Assembly (NCBI GenBank): GCA_017632155.1
Contig: JAGBRZ010000207.1
Coordinates: forward strand, 1-33,248
Source of the DNA: Clostridia bacterium
GTDB taxonomy: Bacteria; Bacillota_A; Clostridia; Oscillospirales; CAG-272
Reading direction: 5' to 3'
DNA length: 33,248 nt
In this document: piece by piece, positions 16,340 to 25,051 of the stretch
How positions within the stretch are numbered: the first letter of the stretch is position 1
Layout of the letters: the number at the start of each line of letters is the position of its first letter
The notes under the pieces: model-generated
Told to the model about the DNA's origin: nothing
The model's database searches: none
The model's input: only the letters and a program-made list of their open reading frames with translations
Program-made: the position numbers and the translations under genes

Positions 16340-17838
16340 AATTTCGCGTTAGCTGTTTTCAGAATAACGTCGTGAGAGCCGCCCTCGACAATACTTGTGG
16401 AAGAAACAAGGGTGATTCGTGCGTTCTTCTGAAGATCGGGAATGGTGATAACACCACAGTTGCACATTGTGGACTTAACCTTGTATAGGCTCTTTGCTAC
16501 GTTATCGCGGAGAGAACCTGCGTAAACAACATAGGAGTCTACGCCTTCCTCGAATCCGAGACCGGTAGCGCCACCAAGGTCATATCTCTGCCAGTTACGT
16601 GCACGGTTGGAGCCCTCGCCCCAATACTCCTTGACGTACTGACCGTTGATGAAGAGCTTGTTTGTGGGGCTTTCATCAAATCTTGCAAAATATCTGCCGA
16701 GCATCATAAAGTCTGCGCCCATTGCAAGAGCGAGAGTCATATGATAATCGTGAACGATACCGCCGTCGGAGCAGATCGGAACGTAGATTCCGGTTTCCTC
16801 AAAATACTCGTCACGAGCTGCAGAAACCTCGATAAGTGCCGATGCCTGACCGCGTCCGATACCCTTCTGCTCACGAGTGATACAGATGGAACCGCCGCCG
16901 ATACCAACCTTAACGAAATCTGCGCCTGCCTCTGCAAGGAAGCGGAAGCCTTCACGGTCAACAACGTTACCTGCGCCGACCTTTACGGTGTCACCGTACT
17001 TTTCACGGATGAAATCGAGAGTCATCTTCTGCCAGCAGGTGTAACCCTCAGAAGCGTCGATACAGAGGACGTCTGCACCCGCCTCAACAAGAGCGGGAAC
17101 TCTTTCCTTATAGTCGCGGGTATTAATACCTGCGCCAACCATATATCTCTTTTGAGCATCAAGCATTTCGAGAGGGTTATCCTTATGAGCGGAATAGTCC
17201 TTGCGGAATACGAAGTAAAGGAGATGACCGTTTGCATCAACGATGGGAAGCGAGTTAAGCTTGTTTTCCCAGATAATATCGTTTGCTGCCTTGAGAGTAG
17301 TCTCTGCGGGAGCGGTGATAAGCTTCTCAAGGGGAGTCATAAACTCGGAGACCTTAATATCGGTGGACATACGGGAAACACGGTAGTCTCTGCTGGTAAC
17401 AATACCGAGGAGCTTGCCTGTACCGGTACCGTCTGCGGTAATAGCTATGGTATTGTGACCGTTACGCTGTACGAGTTCAAGAACGTCCGCGAGGGTATTA
17501 TCGGGAGTGAGGTTAGAATCACTTACAACAAATCCCGCTTTGAAATTCTTAACTCTTGCAACCATAGCAGCCTCGCTTGCGATGGACTGCGCACCATAGA
17601 TAAAGGACATACCGCCTTCACGTGCGAGAGCGATTGCCATCTTATCATCGGATACTGACTGCATGATAGCAGATACCATAGGGATATTGAGAGAGATCGC
17701 AGGTTCTTCACCCTTGCGATACTTTACGAGAGGAGTTTTAAGAGAAACATTTGCGGGGATACAATCGGGAGAAGTATAGCCCGGGATGAGAAGATATTCG
17801 CTGAAAGTACGCGAAGGTTCATTGTAATAGTATGCCAT
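16336..17838 (-). CDS. guaB: IMP dehydrogenase, Tritrichomonas-like type
   Basis: A 500-residue enzyme that oxidises IMP to XMP, the committed step of GMP synthesis. Two CBS domains sit at about 105-220 within the TIM barrel. The catalytic loop [20 protein letters not shown] places Cys319, and the flap ARNWQRYD places Arg418 and Tyr419. From memory these are the very residue numbers of the Tritrichomonas foetus enzyme, and the overall sequence is much closer to that protein than to the standard Bacillus/E. coli form (GPGSICTTR). The ribosome binding site is AAGGATG ahead of the ATG. It heads guaB-radC-regulator. No clear sigma-A promoter or guanine riboswitch is visible in the 96-nt gap upstream. 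Confidence 0.96.
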   Translation of the reverse strand: MAYYYNEPSRTFSEYLLIPGYTSPDCIPANVSLKTPLVKYRKGEEPAISLNIPMVSAIMQSVSDDKMAIALAREGGMSFIYGAQSIASEAAMVARVKNFKAGFVVSDSNLTPDNTLADVLELVQRNGHNTIAITADGTGTGKLLGIVTSRDYRVSRMSTDIKVSEFMTPLEKLITAPAETTLKAANDIIWENKLNSLPIVDANGHLLYFVFRKDYSAHKDNPLEMLDAQKRYMVGAGINTRDYKERVPALVEAGADVLCIDASEGYTCWQKMTLDFIREKYGDTVKVGAGNVVDREGFRFLAEAGADFVKVGIGGGSICITREQKGIGRGQASALIEVSAARDEYFEETGIYVPICSDGGIVHDYHMTLALAMGADFMMLGRYFARFDESPTNKLFINGQYVKEYWGEGSNRARNWQRYDLGGATGLGFEEGVDSYVVYAGSLRDNVAKSLYKVKSTMCNCGVITIPDLQKNARITLVSSTSIVEGGSHDVILKTANAKL

Positions 17839-17884
17839 TTTTTAACACATCCTTAAAATAATTGATCTTCTGTAAAATTTCGCA

Positions 17885-17912
17885 ATAGCCGGACCTCAAA
17901 AGACCCGGCTAT
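17885..17912 (-). terminator. Possible terminator upstream of guaB
   Basis: 8-bp GC-rich stem (17885-17892 with 17905-17912) with a 12-nt loop, 22 bases past the stop of the gene at 17935-18342. On the minus strand the following run is GCGAAATTTT, a weak U tract, so it could be a weak terminator or attenuator ahead of guaB. Confidence 0.45.
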
Positions 17913-17934
17913 CGAGATATACTATCCGACTTTA

Positions 17935-18342
17935 TCAGATATACTTTTTAAGAGCCTCGGGAAGCTCCTCTGCATCAAGAGAAACGGTGAGGGTGATGTT
18001 CATCTTGTATCTGTCAGCAAGCTCGTCAAGGTGATGAGCGCACTTCTCGAAAGATTCAACGTCGCCGTTGCAAATGCGAAGAGTTCCGTCAATGTAAAGA
18101 TCGGTAACGTCATGGTTGCCCGAAAGAATACCTGCAACGAAGCCGTAAAGCTGGGATGCGCCGTAGAGATAATACTCATCAACATTGATGAGTCTGCAAC
18201 GGTAATTTACATCATAGCGAAGCTTGATGCCCTTCTCAAGACATACAACACAACCGTTGGATGTTTCGAGAGTTTCGTTGATCATATTAATGAGAGCCTT
18301 GGTCTTTCCGGAACCTTTTTTTCCGACAATTAATTTAAGCAT
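17935..18342 (-). CDS. Small orphan P-loop ATP-binding protein
   Basis: A 135-residue protein of unknown function. It opens with a textbook Walker A, VGKKGSGKT (6-14), directly after the start, then a helix of a type seen in thymidine-kinase-like and RecA-like folds. A hydrophobic strand DLYIDGTLRI (about 81-90) could act as Walker B, but lacks the usual Asp-Glu. The rest (HHLDELADRYKMNITLTVSLD) looks like an alternating alpha/beta core. No membrane segment or extra domain. AGGAGG sits at ideal spacing and a promoter lies 40 nt upstream. It is a free-standing gene between pgi and guaB. Confidence 0.72.
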   Translation of the reverse strand: MLKLIVGKKGSGKTKALINMINETLETSNGCVVCLEKGIKLRYDVNYRCRLINVDEYYLYGASQLYGFVAGILSGNHDVTDLYIDGTLRICNGDVESFEKCAHHLDELADRYKMNITLTVSLDAEELPEALKKYI

Positions 18343-18383
18343 TTCAACCTCCTGAAAGTTGGGTTTAAATAGTTCTTTATAAT

Positions 18384-18412
18384 ATTATACAATAGATTTG
18401 AAATAAAATCAA
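18384..18412 (-). promoter_or_regulatory. Sigma-A promoter of the orphan P-loop gene
   Basis: Minus strand TTGATT (18407-18412), 17-nt spacer, TATAAT (18384-18389). It sits 40 bases past the end of pgi; no terminator is evident between, so pgi transcripts may also read through. Confidence 0.77.
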
Positions 18413-18449
18413 GTGTATTTTCAATTAAAAACGCAGAATTTTAAAATTT

Positions 18450-19784
18450 TTAGAGTCTTGCACGGAGTTCTGCGGTCATTTCCTCGTATCCGGGTTTGCC
18501 GAGGAGTGCAAACATATTCTTCTTGTATGCCTCAACACCGGGCTGGTCAAAGGGATTGACGTCAAGAACGTATCCCGAAACAGCGCAAGCGAGCTCAAAG
18601 AAGTAGATCATATAGCCGAGGGCGTGTGCACTTCTTTCAGCAAGGCGAAGAACGATATTGGGTACTTCTCCGTCAACGTGAGCAAGAAGAGTGCCGTTCA
18701 TAGCAGTACGGTTTACCTCTGCCATAGGCATACCTGACAAGAAGTTAAGTCCATCGATGTTTGCGGGATCGTTCGGAACTTTTGCTTCGCTGTCGGGTGT
18801 TTCAACCGAGAGAACGGTTTCGAAGATTGTGCGGAGACCCGACTGAACATACTGTCCGAGCGAGTGAAGATCGGTTGAGAAGATTACAGAAGAGGGATAA
18901 AGTCCCTTGCCATCCTTGCCTTCGCTTTCGCCGTAAAGCTGCTTCCACCATTCGCAGAACATCTGCTCATAGGGCTCATAGCCAACGAGTATCTCGGTGA
19001 CTTTTCCTTTGCGGTAAAGGATATTACGGAGTGCGGCATACTTATATGCGTCATTGGTGTAAACGTCGCCTGCAGAAAGTGCTGTCATAGCGTCAGCAGC
19101 GCCCCCCATAAGCTCGTCAATGTCGATGCCCGAAACGGCGATGGGAAGAAGTCCGACTGCAGAGAGAACCGAGAAACGTCCGCCAACATCATCCGGTACA
19201 ACAAAGGTTTCGTATCCGGCATCTGTCGAGAAGGATTTGAGAGTTCCGCGAGCCTTATCAGTAGTAACGAAAATGCGATCCTTTGCGCCTTCCTTGCCGT
19301 ACTTATTTTCGAGCCACGCGCGGAAGTATCTGAATGCTACTGCAGGCTCTGTGGTTGTTCCCGACTTGGAAATTACGTTGATACAAACGTCACGTCCCTC
19401 GCAAATAGCAAGAAGCTCGTCAAGGTCGCTTCCGCTTATGTTACAACCCGAGAAATAGATATCGGGGGTGTCCTTCTTAAGAAGGTTATATCTGGGAGAA
19501 CGAAGGAATTCGACAACGGCGCGAGAGCCGAGGTAGGATCCGCCAATGCCGATTACAATAAAGACGTCGCAGGATTTTTTGATCTTCTCTGCTGCCGCCT
19601 TGATCCTTGCAAATTCTTCTTTGTCATAGTTTTCGGGAAGATTGAGCCAACCGAGCATTTCGGCGCCCTTGCCTGTTCCCGCTCTAAGAGATGCCGCCGC
19701 AGCTTCTACCTCGGGAGCGATAGCCGCGATCTCCTCATCTGTAATATAGGGTTTGATAAACTTATCATCAAGTCTAAGTGCCAT
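18450..19784 (-). CDS. pgi: Glucose-6-phosphate isomerase
   Basis: Interconverts glucose 6-phosphate and fructose 6-phosphate in glycolysis. The 444-residue length is that of the shorter bacterial form. Visible signatures: [12 protein letters not shown] (sugar-phosphate binding start), [12 protein letters not shown] (SIS phosphate loop), the [17 protein letters not shown] stretch, and the C-terminal signature around [10 protein letters not shown] containing the active-site lysine region. A single gene with its own promoter; AAGGACGGA precedes the ATG. No oddity seen. Confidence 0.98.
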   Translation of the reverse strand: MALRLDDKFIKPYITDEEIAAIAPEVEAAAASLRAGTGKGAEMLGWLNLPENYDKEEFARIKAAAEKIKKSCDVFIVIGIGGSYLGSRAVVEFLRSPRYNLLKKDTPDIYFSGCNISGSDLDELLAICEGRDVCINVISKSGTTTEPAVAFRYFRAWLENKYGKEGAKDRIFVTTDKARGTLKSFSTDAGYETFVVPDDVGGRFSVLSAVGLLPIAVSGIDIDELMGGAADAMTALSAGDVYTNDAYKYAALRNILYRKGKVTEILVGYEPYEQMFCEWWKQLYGESEGKDGKGLYPSSVIFSTDLHSLGQYVQSGLRTIFETVLSVETPDSEAKVPNDPANIDGLNFLSGMPMAEVNRTAMNGTLLAHVDGEVPNIVLRLAERSAHALGYMIYFFELACAVSGYVLDVNPFDQPGVEAYKKNMFALLGKPGYEEMTAELRARL

Positions 19785-19821
19785 GTGATTATCCGTCCTT
19801 GGAATATATTTTTACATATAT

Positions 19822-19850
19822 ATTGTACCACAAAATGTTTCAAATTTCAA
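19822..19850 (-). promoter_or_regulatory. Sigma-A promoter of pgi
   Basis: Minus strand TTGAAA (19845-19850), 17-nt spacer, TACAAT (19822-19827); about 30-nt leader. Confidence 0.77.
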
Positions 19851-19856
19851 CACTAT

Positions 19857-19873
19857 TTTGAGTATTTCTCAAA
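19857..19873. repeat. Small inverted repeat upstream of the pgi promoter
   Basis: TTTGAG (19857-19862) and CTCAAA (19868-19873) separated by 5 nt, just upstream of the pgi -35 and 5 bases past the stop of the carboxypeptidase gene. It has no U tract, so it is a poor terminator; an operator is possible but unproven. Confidence 0.35.
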
Positions 19874-19877
19874 CTTA

Positions 19878-21095
19878 TCACCATAAAATAAATCTTTGAA
19901 GCATTATAAATATCAATTCACGGAATGTTACACGGCTTTCAGTGACCGATGCAACGATATTTGTCTCACAAATTTGTTCTCCGTTTAAAGAAAAAGTAAT
20001 TTTTCCGACGGTTTCACCCGCAGCAATCGGCGCACGAACGCTTTCGGCAATTTCGGTTTTGACCGTAACTTTAGAGGCAGCACCCTTGGGAACAAGAAGT
20101 GATATTCCTTCGGTTTTACAAGGTAGAGTATCATTTTTTGAGCCGAGAAGTTTTATATTGCCACAGTCACTCGGCGGATATGTATACAGCGAATAATTTG
20201 CAAATCCCCAATCAAGCAGCTTTGCCGCCTCGGCGTTTCGTATATCCCTTGTGGGCGCACCCATTATGACTGCTATCAAGTGCATACCTTCGCGCTTGGC
20301 GGTTGCGGATATGCAGAATTTTGCCTTTGATGTTGAACCGGTTTTTAACCCTGTAGCACCGCTATAAAAGCGGACAAGTCGGTTGGTGTTTGTAAGACCA
20401 AATTCACCGTTTCGCACGGTATCCATCCAGATCGAGCTATACTCAAGAATCTTTTCGTGAGCAATAAGCTCGCGCGACATTATTGCGATATCGCGCGCTG
20501 AAGTAACGTGATTAGTCACGGTGTCATCAAGGCCGTTTGTGTTCTCAAAATGTGTATTTTTCATCCCGAGCTCTGCAGCGCGGGAGTTCATCATAGCGAC
20601 AAAAGATTCTTCACTTCCCGCGATAGCTTCTGCAAGAACAACCGCTGCATCATTGGCTGATGAAATAATTACGGATTTCAATAAATCTTCGACACTCATC
20701 TGCTCGCCGACTTCAAGGAATATCTGCGAGCCGCCCATTGAAGCGGCGTTGTCTGATGTTGTCAGCATTTGGTCAAGAGTTACATTCCCTTTTTCAATAG
20801 CCTCCATAACGAGCAGGAGCGTCATTACCTTTGTAACAGATGCCGGCGGGAGTGCTTCATCTGCGTTTTGTTCATAGAGTACGCGACCTGTTACGGCTTC
20901 CATAAGCACGGCACTTGTGCAGTCAAGTGGGGAAAGTTCCGGTATATTCTCTTCCCAAGCAGCGGCGGTGCTGTCAAGACAGCAAAGATACGAACAGAGC
21001 AAAACTACCCACAGGATATTTGCCGTCCAAAGTATCCAGAGCTTTTTGCGATCGAGTCGGTAATATAAATCAGATAAGCGTTTAAGAATAAGCAT
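19878..21095 (-). CDS. Serine-type D-Ala-D-Ala carboxypeptidase (DacF/DacB type)
   Basis: A 405-residue low-mass penicillin-binding protein that trims the terminal D-alanine from peptidoglycan stem peptides outside the membrane. A hydrophobic segment at about 19-39 serves as signal or anchor. All three motifs are intact: SVTK (86-89), SAN (146-148) and KTG (251-253, in GLKTGSTS). The C-terminal beta domain ends with a hydrophobic, amphipathic tail for membrane attachment. The start at 21095 is chosen because AAGGAAGGTGAAG lies immediately upstream; the ATG at 21191 lies within the preceding terminator region. B. subtilis dacF is a forespore gene, but no spoIIA genes follow here, so the exact subtype is open. 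Confidence 0.93.
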   Translation of the reverse strand: MLILKRLSDLYYRLDRKKLWILWTANILWVVLLCSYLCCLDSTAAAWEENIPELSPLDCTSAVLMEAVTGRVLYEQNADEALPPASVTKVMTLLLVMEAIEKGNVTLDQMLTTSDNAASMGGSQIFLEVGEQMSVEDLLKSVIISSANDAAVVLAEAIAGSEESFVAMMNSRAAELGMKNTHFENTNGLDDTVTNHVTSARDIAIMSRELIAHEKILEYSSIWMDTVRNGEFGLTNTNRLVRFYSGATGLKTGSTSKAKFCISATAKREGMHLIAVIMGAPTRDIRNAEAAKLLDWGFANYSLYTYPPSDCGNIKLLGSKNDTLPCKTEGISLLVPKGAASKVTVKTEIAESVRAPIAAGETVGKITFSLNGEQICETNIVASVTESRVTFRELIFIMLQRFILW

Positions 21096-21140
21096 TTTCT
21101 TCACCTTCCTTTGCATTTGATTATATGCGGAAGTAAACAA

Positions 21141-21176
21141 AAATATGAAGCTTGTTCGGAAACAAGCTTCATATTT
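21141..21176 (-). terminator. Intrinsic terminator of the nahK-gal operon
   Basis: A perfect 16-bp stem (21141-21156 with 21161-21176) with a CGGA loop, directly after the CPBP protease stop codon, followed on the minus strand by a T-rich run. It separates this operon from the carboxypeptidase gene. Confidence 0.9.
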
Positions 21177-21177
21177 T

Positions 21178-21882
21178 TTAAAATATACCAAATAAGATCA
21201 TACCTATCGTGTTTATCGCAAGGTTTGCGAAGATATGGACTATCCACGCGGGATATACCGTTTTGCACTTGCGGTCAAGGATATTAAGAATAACACCACC
21301 GACAAAAAGCGCAAAAATAATCAGTGCGGTCAAGCCTACCGAATACCAGCCGATCATCATTGTAATATGATACAAAGCAAAGCAAATAGCGCTGAAAATG
21401 CACGCCCACTTTTCTCCTATTTTGTCCGTAAGACCGATAAATCCAAAGCCGCGAAAAATGAATTCCTCAAGGAAGGAGTTGCACACGGCGATATAGAGAG
21501 CAACAAAGATAAAATTATTCTTTGTAACACCAATTTCATCGAGTGACGAAGTAATACCGGAGAGATCGAAATATTTGCCGAGCAAGAAGTATGCGCCAAC
21601 GATAAAGGTATACATTATCACGCCGAACGCGAGCATTGGGATAAGTGTTTTCTTGTTCGGATTAAAAAAGCGGAGCATTGCCGTTTCTTTGCGGATGACA
21701 ACAAGTGAGATCGGGATTATTACGAAAAGCGCGAGCTTGATCGCCGCTTTTACAAAATATGTTGGTGTAAATATAAGCTCGATTGCCGACATTGCGATGC
21801 AACATACGGCAAGAGCGATCATATAGGGCAAAGCGGCGGGGATATCCCCTGCCGCCTTACTATTCTTAAAAAGATTTTTCAT
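21178..21882 (-). CDS. CPBP family intramembrane glutamic endopeptidase
   Basis: A 234-residue membrane protein with about seven hydrophobic segments. The three CPBP (CAAX protease and bacteriocin processing) motifs are present: EEFIFRG (139-145), FALYHIT with His172, and HIFAN with His216 and Asn220. Bacterial members act in bacteriocin self-immunity or maturation, or on unknown membrane substrates. The start codon follows the galM stop directly, so it is the last gene of the sugar operon; no bacteriocin gene is visible. Its link with sugar metabolism is unexplained. Confidence 0.91.
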   Translation of the reverse strand: MKNLFKNSKAAGDIPAALPYMIALAVCCIAMSAIELIFTPTYFVKAAIKLALFVIIPISLVVIRKETAMLRFFNPNKKTLIPMLAFGVIMYTFIVGAYFLLGKYFDLSGITSSLDEIGVTKNNFIFVALYIAVCNSFLEEFIFRGFGFIGLTDKIGEKWACIFSAICFALYHITMMIGWYSVGLTALIIFALFVGGVILNILDRKCKTVYPAWIVHIFANLAINTIGMILFGIF

Positions 21883-22914
21883 TTAGTTTGCAATGAACTC
21901 GTAAACCGTCGAGTTTTTATACTCTTCTCCGGGACGGAGGACGGTATTTGTAAAGTTTGCGTGGTTTACCGAATCGGGCATATTTTCAGTCTCAAGGCAG
22001 AACGCTGCGCGCTTTATCTGCTTTTCGTCGCCTCGGAAGGGGAACTCCTTGTTGCCGAGGAAGTTACCACTGTAAAGCTGTACTGCGGGCAGATCAGTAT
22101 ATGTCTTGAGAGTAACAAGACCGTCGGGTGATGTAACCTTTACTCGCTCGTGCATTCCCTCTCCGCGATCGGTGAATACAACGCAGTGGTCAAGTCCACC
22201 GCCAAGGGTGATGTCCTTATGAGTACCGAGGATACCCGCGCTTATGAACTTCTCTTCTCTGAAGTCAAAAGGTGTTCCATCAACGGAAGCAATTTCACCG
22301 GTGGGAATGAGGGTATCATCGGTAGGAATATAGCGATCGGCATCGATCAAAATTCGGTGGGAATATATCGTGCCCGCGCCCATCAGGTTGAAATAGACGT
22401 GGTTGGTGAGATTTACGGAAGTTGCTTTGTCGGTTACGGCAAAATAATCAAGTCGCAGCGAGGATTCCGTAAGAGTATATCTTACAGAATAATCAAGCTT
22501 TCCGGGATAGCCCTCTTCGCCGTCGGGAGATGTAGCTGAGAAAAGAATGCTGCCACCGTCGATCGCCACATCATAGATCTTCTTATCAAATCCGATCTTA
22601 CCGCCGTGGAGGTGGTTAACACCGTTGTTACAGTAAAGCTCATATTCCTTACCGTCGAGGCTGAATTTGCCCTTGCAGATTCTGTTGCCTACACGACCGA
22701 CAACGGCGCCGAGGTAGCCATCGGCATTCATATAGGATGCAAGATCATCATAGCCGCGAACAAGATCGCGTACTTCGCCGTTCTTCAGAGCAAGGCGAAC
22801 GCGGATGATCGTTGCGCCGTAATCCGAAAGGGTAACCTCAAGGCTATCGTTTTTCAATATGTAGAGCGATACTTCTCTACCGTCCACTTCACCGAAATAT
22901 TTCTTTTCGATCAT
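21883..22914 (-). CDS. galM: Aldose 1-epimerase (mutarotase)
   Basis: Interconverts alpha and beta anomers of galactose/glucose before phosphorylation. The 343-residue product has the expected active-site positions: His103 in NHLHGG, His172 in NLTNHVYFNL, and Glu308 in CLETE. Length is typical. It lies 9 nt after galE and abuts the CPBP gene (stop and start adjacent), as part of the five-gene sugar operon. Confidence 0.94.
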   Translation of the reverse strand: MIEKKYFGEVDGREVSLYILKNDSLEVTLSDYGATIIRVRLALKNGEVRDLVRGYDDLASYMNADGYLGAVVGRVGNRICKGKFSLDGKEYELYCNNGVNHLHGGKIGFDKKIYDVAIDGGSILFSATSPDGEEGYPGKLDYSVRYTLTESSLRLDYFAVTDKATSVNLTNHVYFNLMGAGTIYSHRILIDADRYIPTDDTLIPTGEIASVDGTPFDFREEKFISAGILGTHKDITLGGGLDHCVVFTDRGEGMHERVKVTSPDGLVTLKTYTDLPAVQLYSGNFLGNKEFPFRGDEKQIKRAAFCLETENMPDSVNHANFTNTVLRPGEEYKNSTVYEFIAN

Positions 22915-22923
22915 AATTTCACC

Positions 22924-23937
22924 TTAATCGGTATATCCATCGGGGTTCATAGACTGCCAACGGTCAGCATCCTTGCACATACGCTCAATGCCGAATTTAG
23001 CCTGCCAGCCGAGAACTTCCTTTGCGAGTGTGGGATCTGCATAGCACTCGGCAATATCGCCGGGACGTCTGGGATCGATGACGTAAGGAACCTTTTTACC
23101 GCTTGCCGCCTCGAAGGCCTTTACGATGTCGAGAACCGAATAGCCGACTCCAGTTCCGACGTTAAAATACTCGGTACCTGTTACAGCCATCGCTCTGTCA
23201 AGGGCTGCGAGGTGAGCCTGAGCGAGGTCAACGACATGGATATAGTCGCGGACGCCTGTGCCGTCATGAGTGGGATAGTCATTGCCGAAAACGTGAAGCT
23301 TTTCGAGCTTACCGATAGCGGTCTGGCTCACGTAAGGAAGGAGATTGTTCGGGATACCCTTGGGGTCCTCACCGATAAGACCTGACTCGTGTGCTCCGAT
23401 GGGGTTGAAGTAACGAAGGATCGAAACGCTCTTGAGCTCACCTGCGTCGCAGATATCCTTGAGCATTCTTTCGATAACAAGCTTGGTCTCACCGTAGGGA
23501 TTGGTGGTGGAAAGAGGGAAATCCTCGCGAATCGGAACGGTCTTGGGAGAGCCGTAAACAGTTGCGGAGGAGGAGAAAACAATGGTACCAACGCCGTGCT
23601 CGATCATAGCGCGGAGAAGGTTGAAGGTTGCGTCAAAATTGTGGCTATAATAGCGAAGGGGCTGTGCACAAGATTCGCCGACAGCCTTGAGTCCCGCAAA
23701 GTGGATGACCGAATCGATCTCGTTCTCTGCAAATACTTTGCGTGTTGCCTCGAGATCAAGAAGGTCGCAAGCATAGAGCTTGGGGCGTTTGCCCGTGATC
23801 TTTTCAATTCTGTTAAGAACCTCGGGCTTGCTGTTTGAGAAATTGTCGATGATGATAACGTCGCGGTTGGCTTCGATGAGCTCAACTACGGTATGCGAGC
23901 CGATATAGCCCGCGCCGCCTGTAACAAGAACAGCCAT
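22924..23937 (-). CDS. galE: UDP-glucose 4-epimerase
   Basis: Interconverts UDP-galactose and UDP-glucose, and often UDP-GalNAc and UDP-GlcNAc. A 337-residue short-chain dehydrogenase-like protein: NAD-binding GGAGYIGSH (7-15), catalytic Ser124 and Tyr148-x-x-x-Lys152 (YGETK), and the substrate region NLLPYVSQ. AGAGGT precedes the ATG. It sits between nahK and galM, which fits recycling of the UDP-sugar made by this operon. Confidence 0.98.
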   Translation of the reverse strand: MAVLVTGGAGYIGSHTVVELIEANRDVIIIDNFSNSKPEVLNRIEKITGKRPKLYACDLLDLEATRKVFAENEIDSVIHFAGLKAVGESCAQPLRYYSHNFDATFNLLRAMIEHGVGTIVFSSSATVYGSPKTVPIREDFPLSTTNPYGETKLVIERMLKDICDAGELKSVSILRYFNPIGAHESGLIGEDPKGIPNNLLPYVSQTAIGKLEKLHVFGNDYPTHDGTGVRDYIHVVDLAQAHLAALDRAMAVTGTEYFNVGTGVGYSVLDIVKAFEAASGKKVPYVIDPRRPGDIAECYADPTLAKEVLGWQAKFGIERMCKDADRWQSMNPDGYTD

Positions 23938-23960
23938 TTTCTTTTACCTCTGTATTTTAA

Positions 23961-25046
23961 TTAAATATATTTCTTTACTATTTCGCGCATAAGGGGCATC
24001 TTTGCCTCCATATCGCGGACAAGAGCAAACTGATTGCGCGCACGGTCCAGATTGTGCTGCGGATGATGCACTCTGAAATAGGTATCGCCGTTAAGATAGT
24101 CGGTAAGGAATCTGATACCGGTTTCAAGTGTAATAATGAGAGCACCCATGGGAAGCTCCATAATCTCGGTTTCCGAAAGCGAACCTTCAAGACCGCTGAC
24201 AAAGCCTTTAGCAAACGCATCGAAAGCTTCCTCTCTCATATAGACCTTTGAAAGATCGGTTTCGTCCTCAAGCGCACTCGAAGCGCCGAAGCGGATCGCA
24301 TCTCCGAAGTCGAAGAGCACAGAGCCGGGCATAATGGTATCAAGGTCGATGATGCACACGGGCTCACCGGTTTCGTGATCCATAAGGATATTATTGAGTT
24401 TTGTATCGTTATGTGTTACGCGAAGAGGAAGATCCCCGCTCGCGATCTTATCCATAATATAAGAACACACCTCGGAATGATCAAGCACAAACTTGATATC
24501 ATCGGAAATGGATGCAGCTCTTCCGGCGATATCCTTTTCAAGTGCTATCTTAAAATCGTTAAGGCGCGAGGCGGTGTTGTGAAAGTTCGGAATCGTTTCG
24601 CGAAGCTCGCCCGCATCATAATCTGCAAGCTGCATCTGGAAATGTCCAAACGCCTTACCAACGCGCTCGAGAAGTTCGGTCGAGTCAGCGATCAGGAAAC
24701 AATCTACGTCATCAACGTACTTGTAAAGACGCCAACATCTTCCCTGCTCATCCTTATAATAGTAAAGCCCCGTTTCCGAGCAATAGAATTTGAGAGTTCC
24801 GCGCAGAGGATCTTTGCCTTCAGCCTCAAGCTTCTTGCGAATGTGCGACGTAACACCTACGATGTTATTCATAAGAATATCGGGATCCTTGAAAATGTTG
24901 GTGTTAATATGCTGCAGAACGAACTTTTCACCGTCGGCGCAATCAATAAAATACGTCGAATTGATGTGCCCGATCTTACATTCCTGCATTGCGACGGGTT
25001 CTGAAGGAAGATTAAACTTTTTTGCGATATCGAAAATTTCTTTCAT
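23961..25046 (-). CDS. nahK: N-acetylhexosamine 1-kinase (NahK/LnpB type)
   Basis: A 361-residue APH-fold sugar kinase that phosphorylates GlcNAc/GalNAc at C1. Several stretches are almost the same as my memory of the Bifidobacterium longum enzyme: RVTHNDTKLNNILMD (catalytic Asp214), IIDLDTIMPGS, FDFGDAIRFGAS and LEDETDLSKV. The N-terminal GHINSTYF loop and LQHINTNIF also fit. The start is ambiguous: at 25046 (MKEIFDIA, matching the family) a GGAGG lies 14 nt upstream, while an ATG at 25067 has no site and overlaps the preceding gene. Follows the nucleotidyltransferase gene closely. It belongs to the lacto-N-biose/galacto-N-biose type pathway. Confidence 0.94.
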   Translation of the reverse strand: MKEIFDIAKKFNLPSEPVAMQECKIGHINSTYFIDCADGEKFVLQHINTNIFKDPDILMNNIVGVTSHIRKKLEAEGKDPLRGTLKFYCSETGLYYYKDEQGRCWRLYKYVDDVDCFLIADSTELLERVGKAFGHFQMQLADYDAGELRETIPNFHNTASRLNDFKIALEKDIAGRAASISDDIKFVLDHSEVCSYIMDKIASGDLPLRVTHNDTKLNNILMDHETGEPVCIIDLDTIMPGSVLFDFGDAIRFGASSALEDETDLSKVYMREEAFDAFAKGFVSGLEGSLSETEIMELPMGALIITLETGIRFLTDYLNGDTYFRVHHPQHNLDRARNQFALVRDMEAKMPLMREIVKKYI

Positions 25047-25051
25047 TATAA

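Noticed and set aside
16741..17658. Long open frame on the plus strand opposite guaB (about 305 codons)
   Set aside because: It is fully antisense to the well-recognised IMP dehydrogenase, has no ribosome binding site or recognisable domain, and arises from the codon bias of the real gene.
17839..17934. Purine or guanine riboswitch ahead of guaB
   Set aside because: The 96-nt gap has only one 8-bp hairpin with a 12-nt loop and lacks the three-way junction of the known classes.
21096..21191. Longer start (21191) for the carboxypeptidase
   Set aside because: The extra 32 codons would run through the terminator of the preceding operon and have no ribosome binding site; a clear site precedes 21095.
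22606..23385. Plus-strand open frame of about 259 codons across galM/galE
   Set aside because: Antisense shadow of two certain enzymes; the composition is of mirrored codons and no start signal precedes it.
24375..25004. Plus-strand open frame opposite nahK (about 209 codons)
   Set aside because: Shadow of the kinase gene, with no family resemblance or translation signal.
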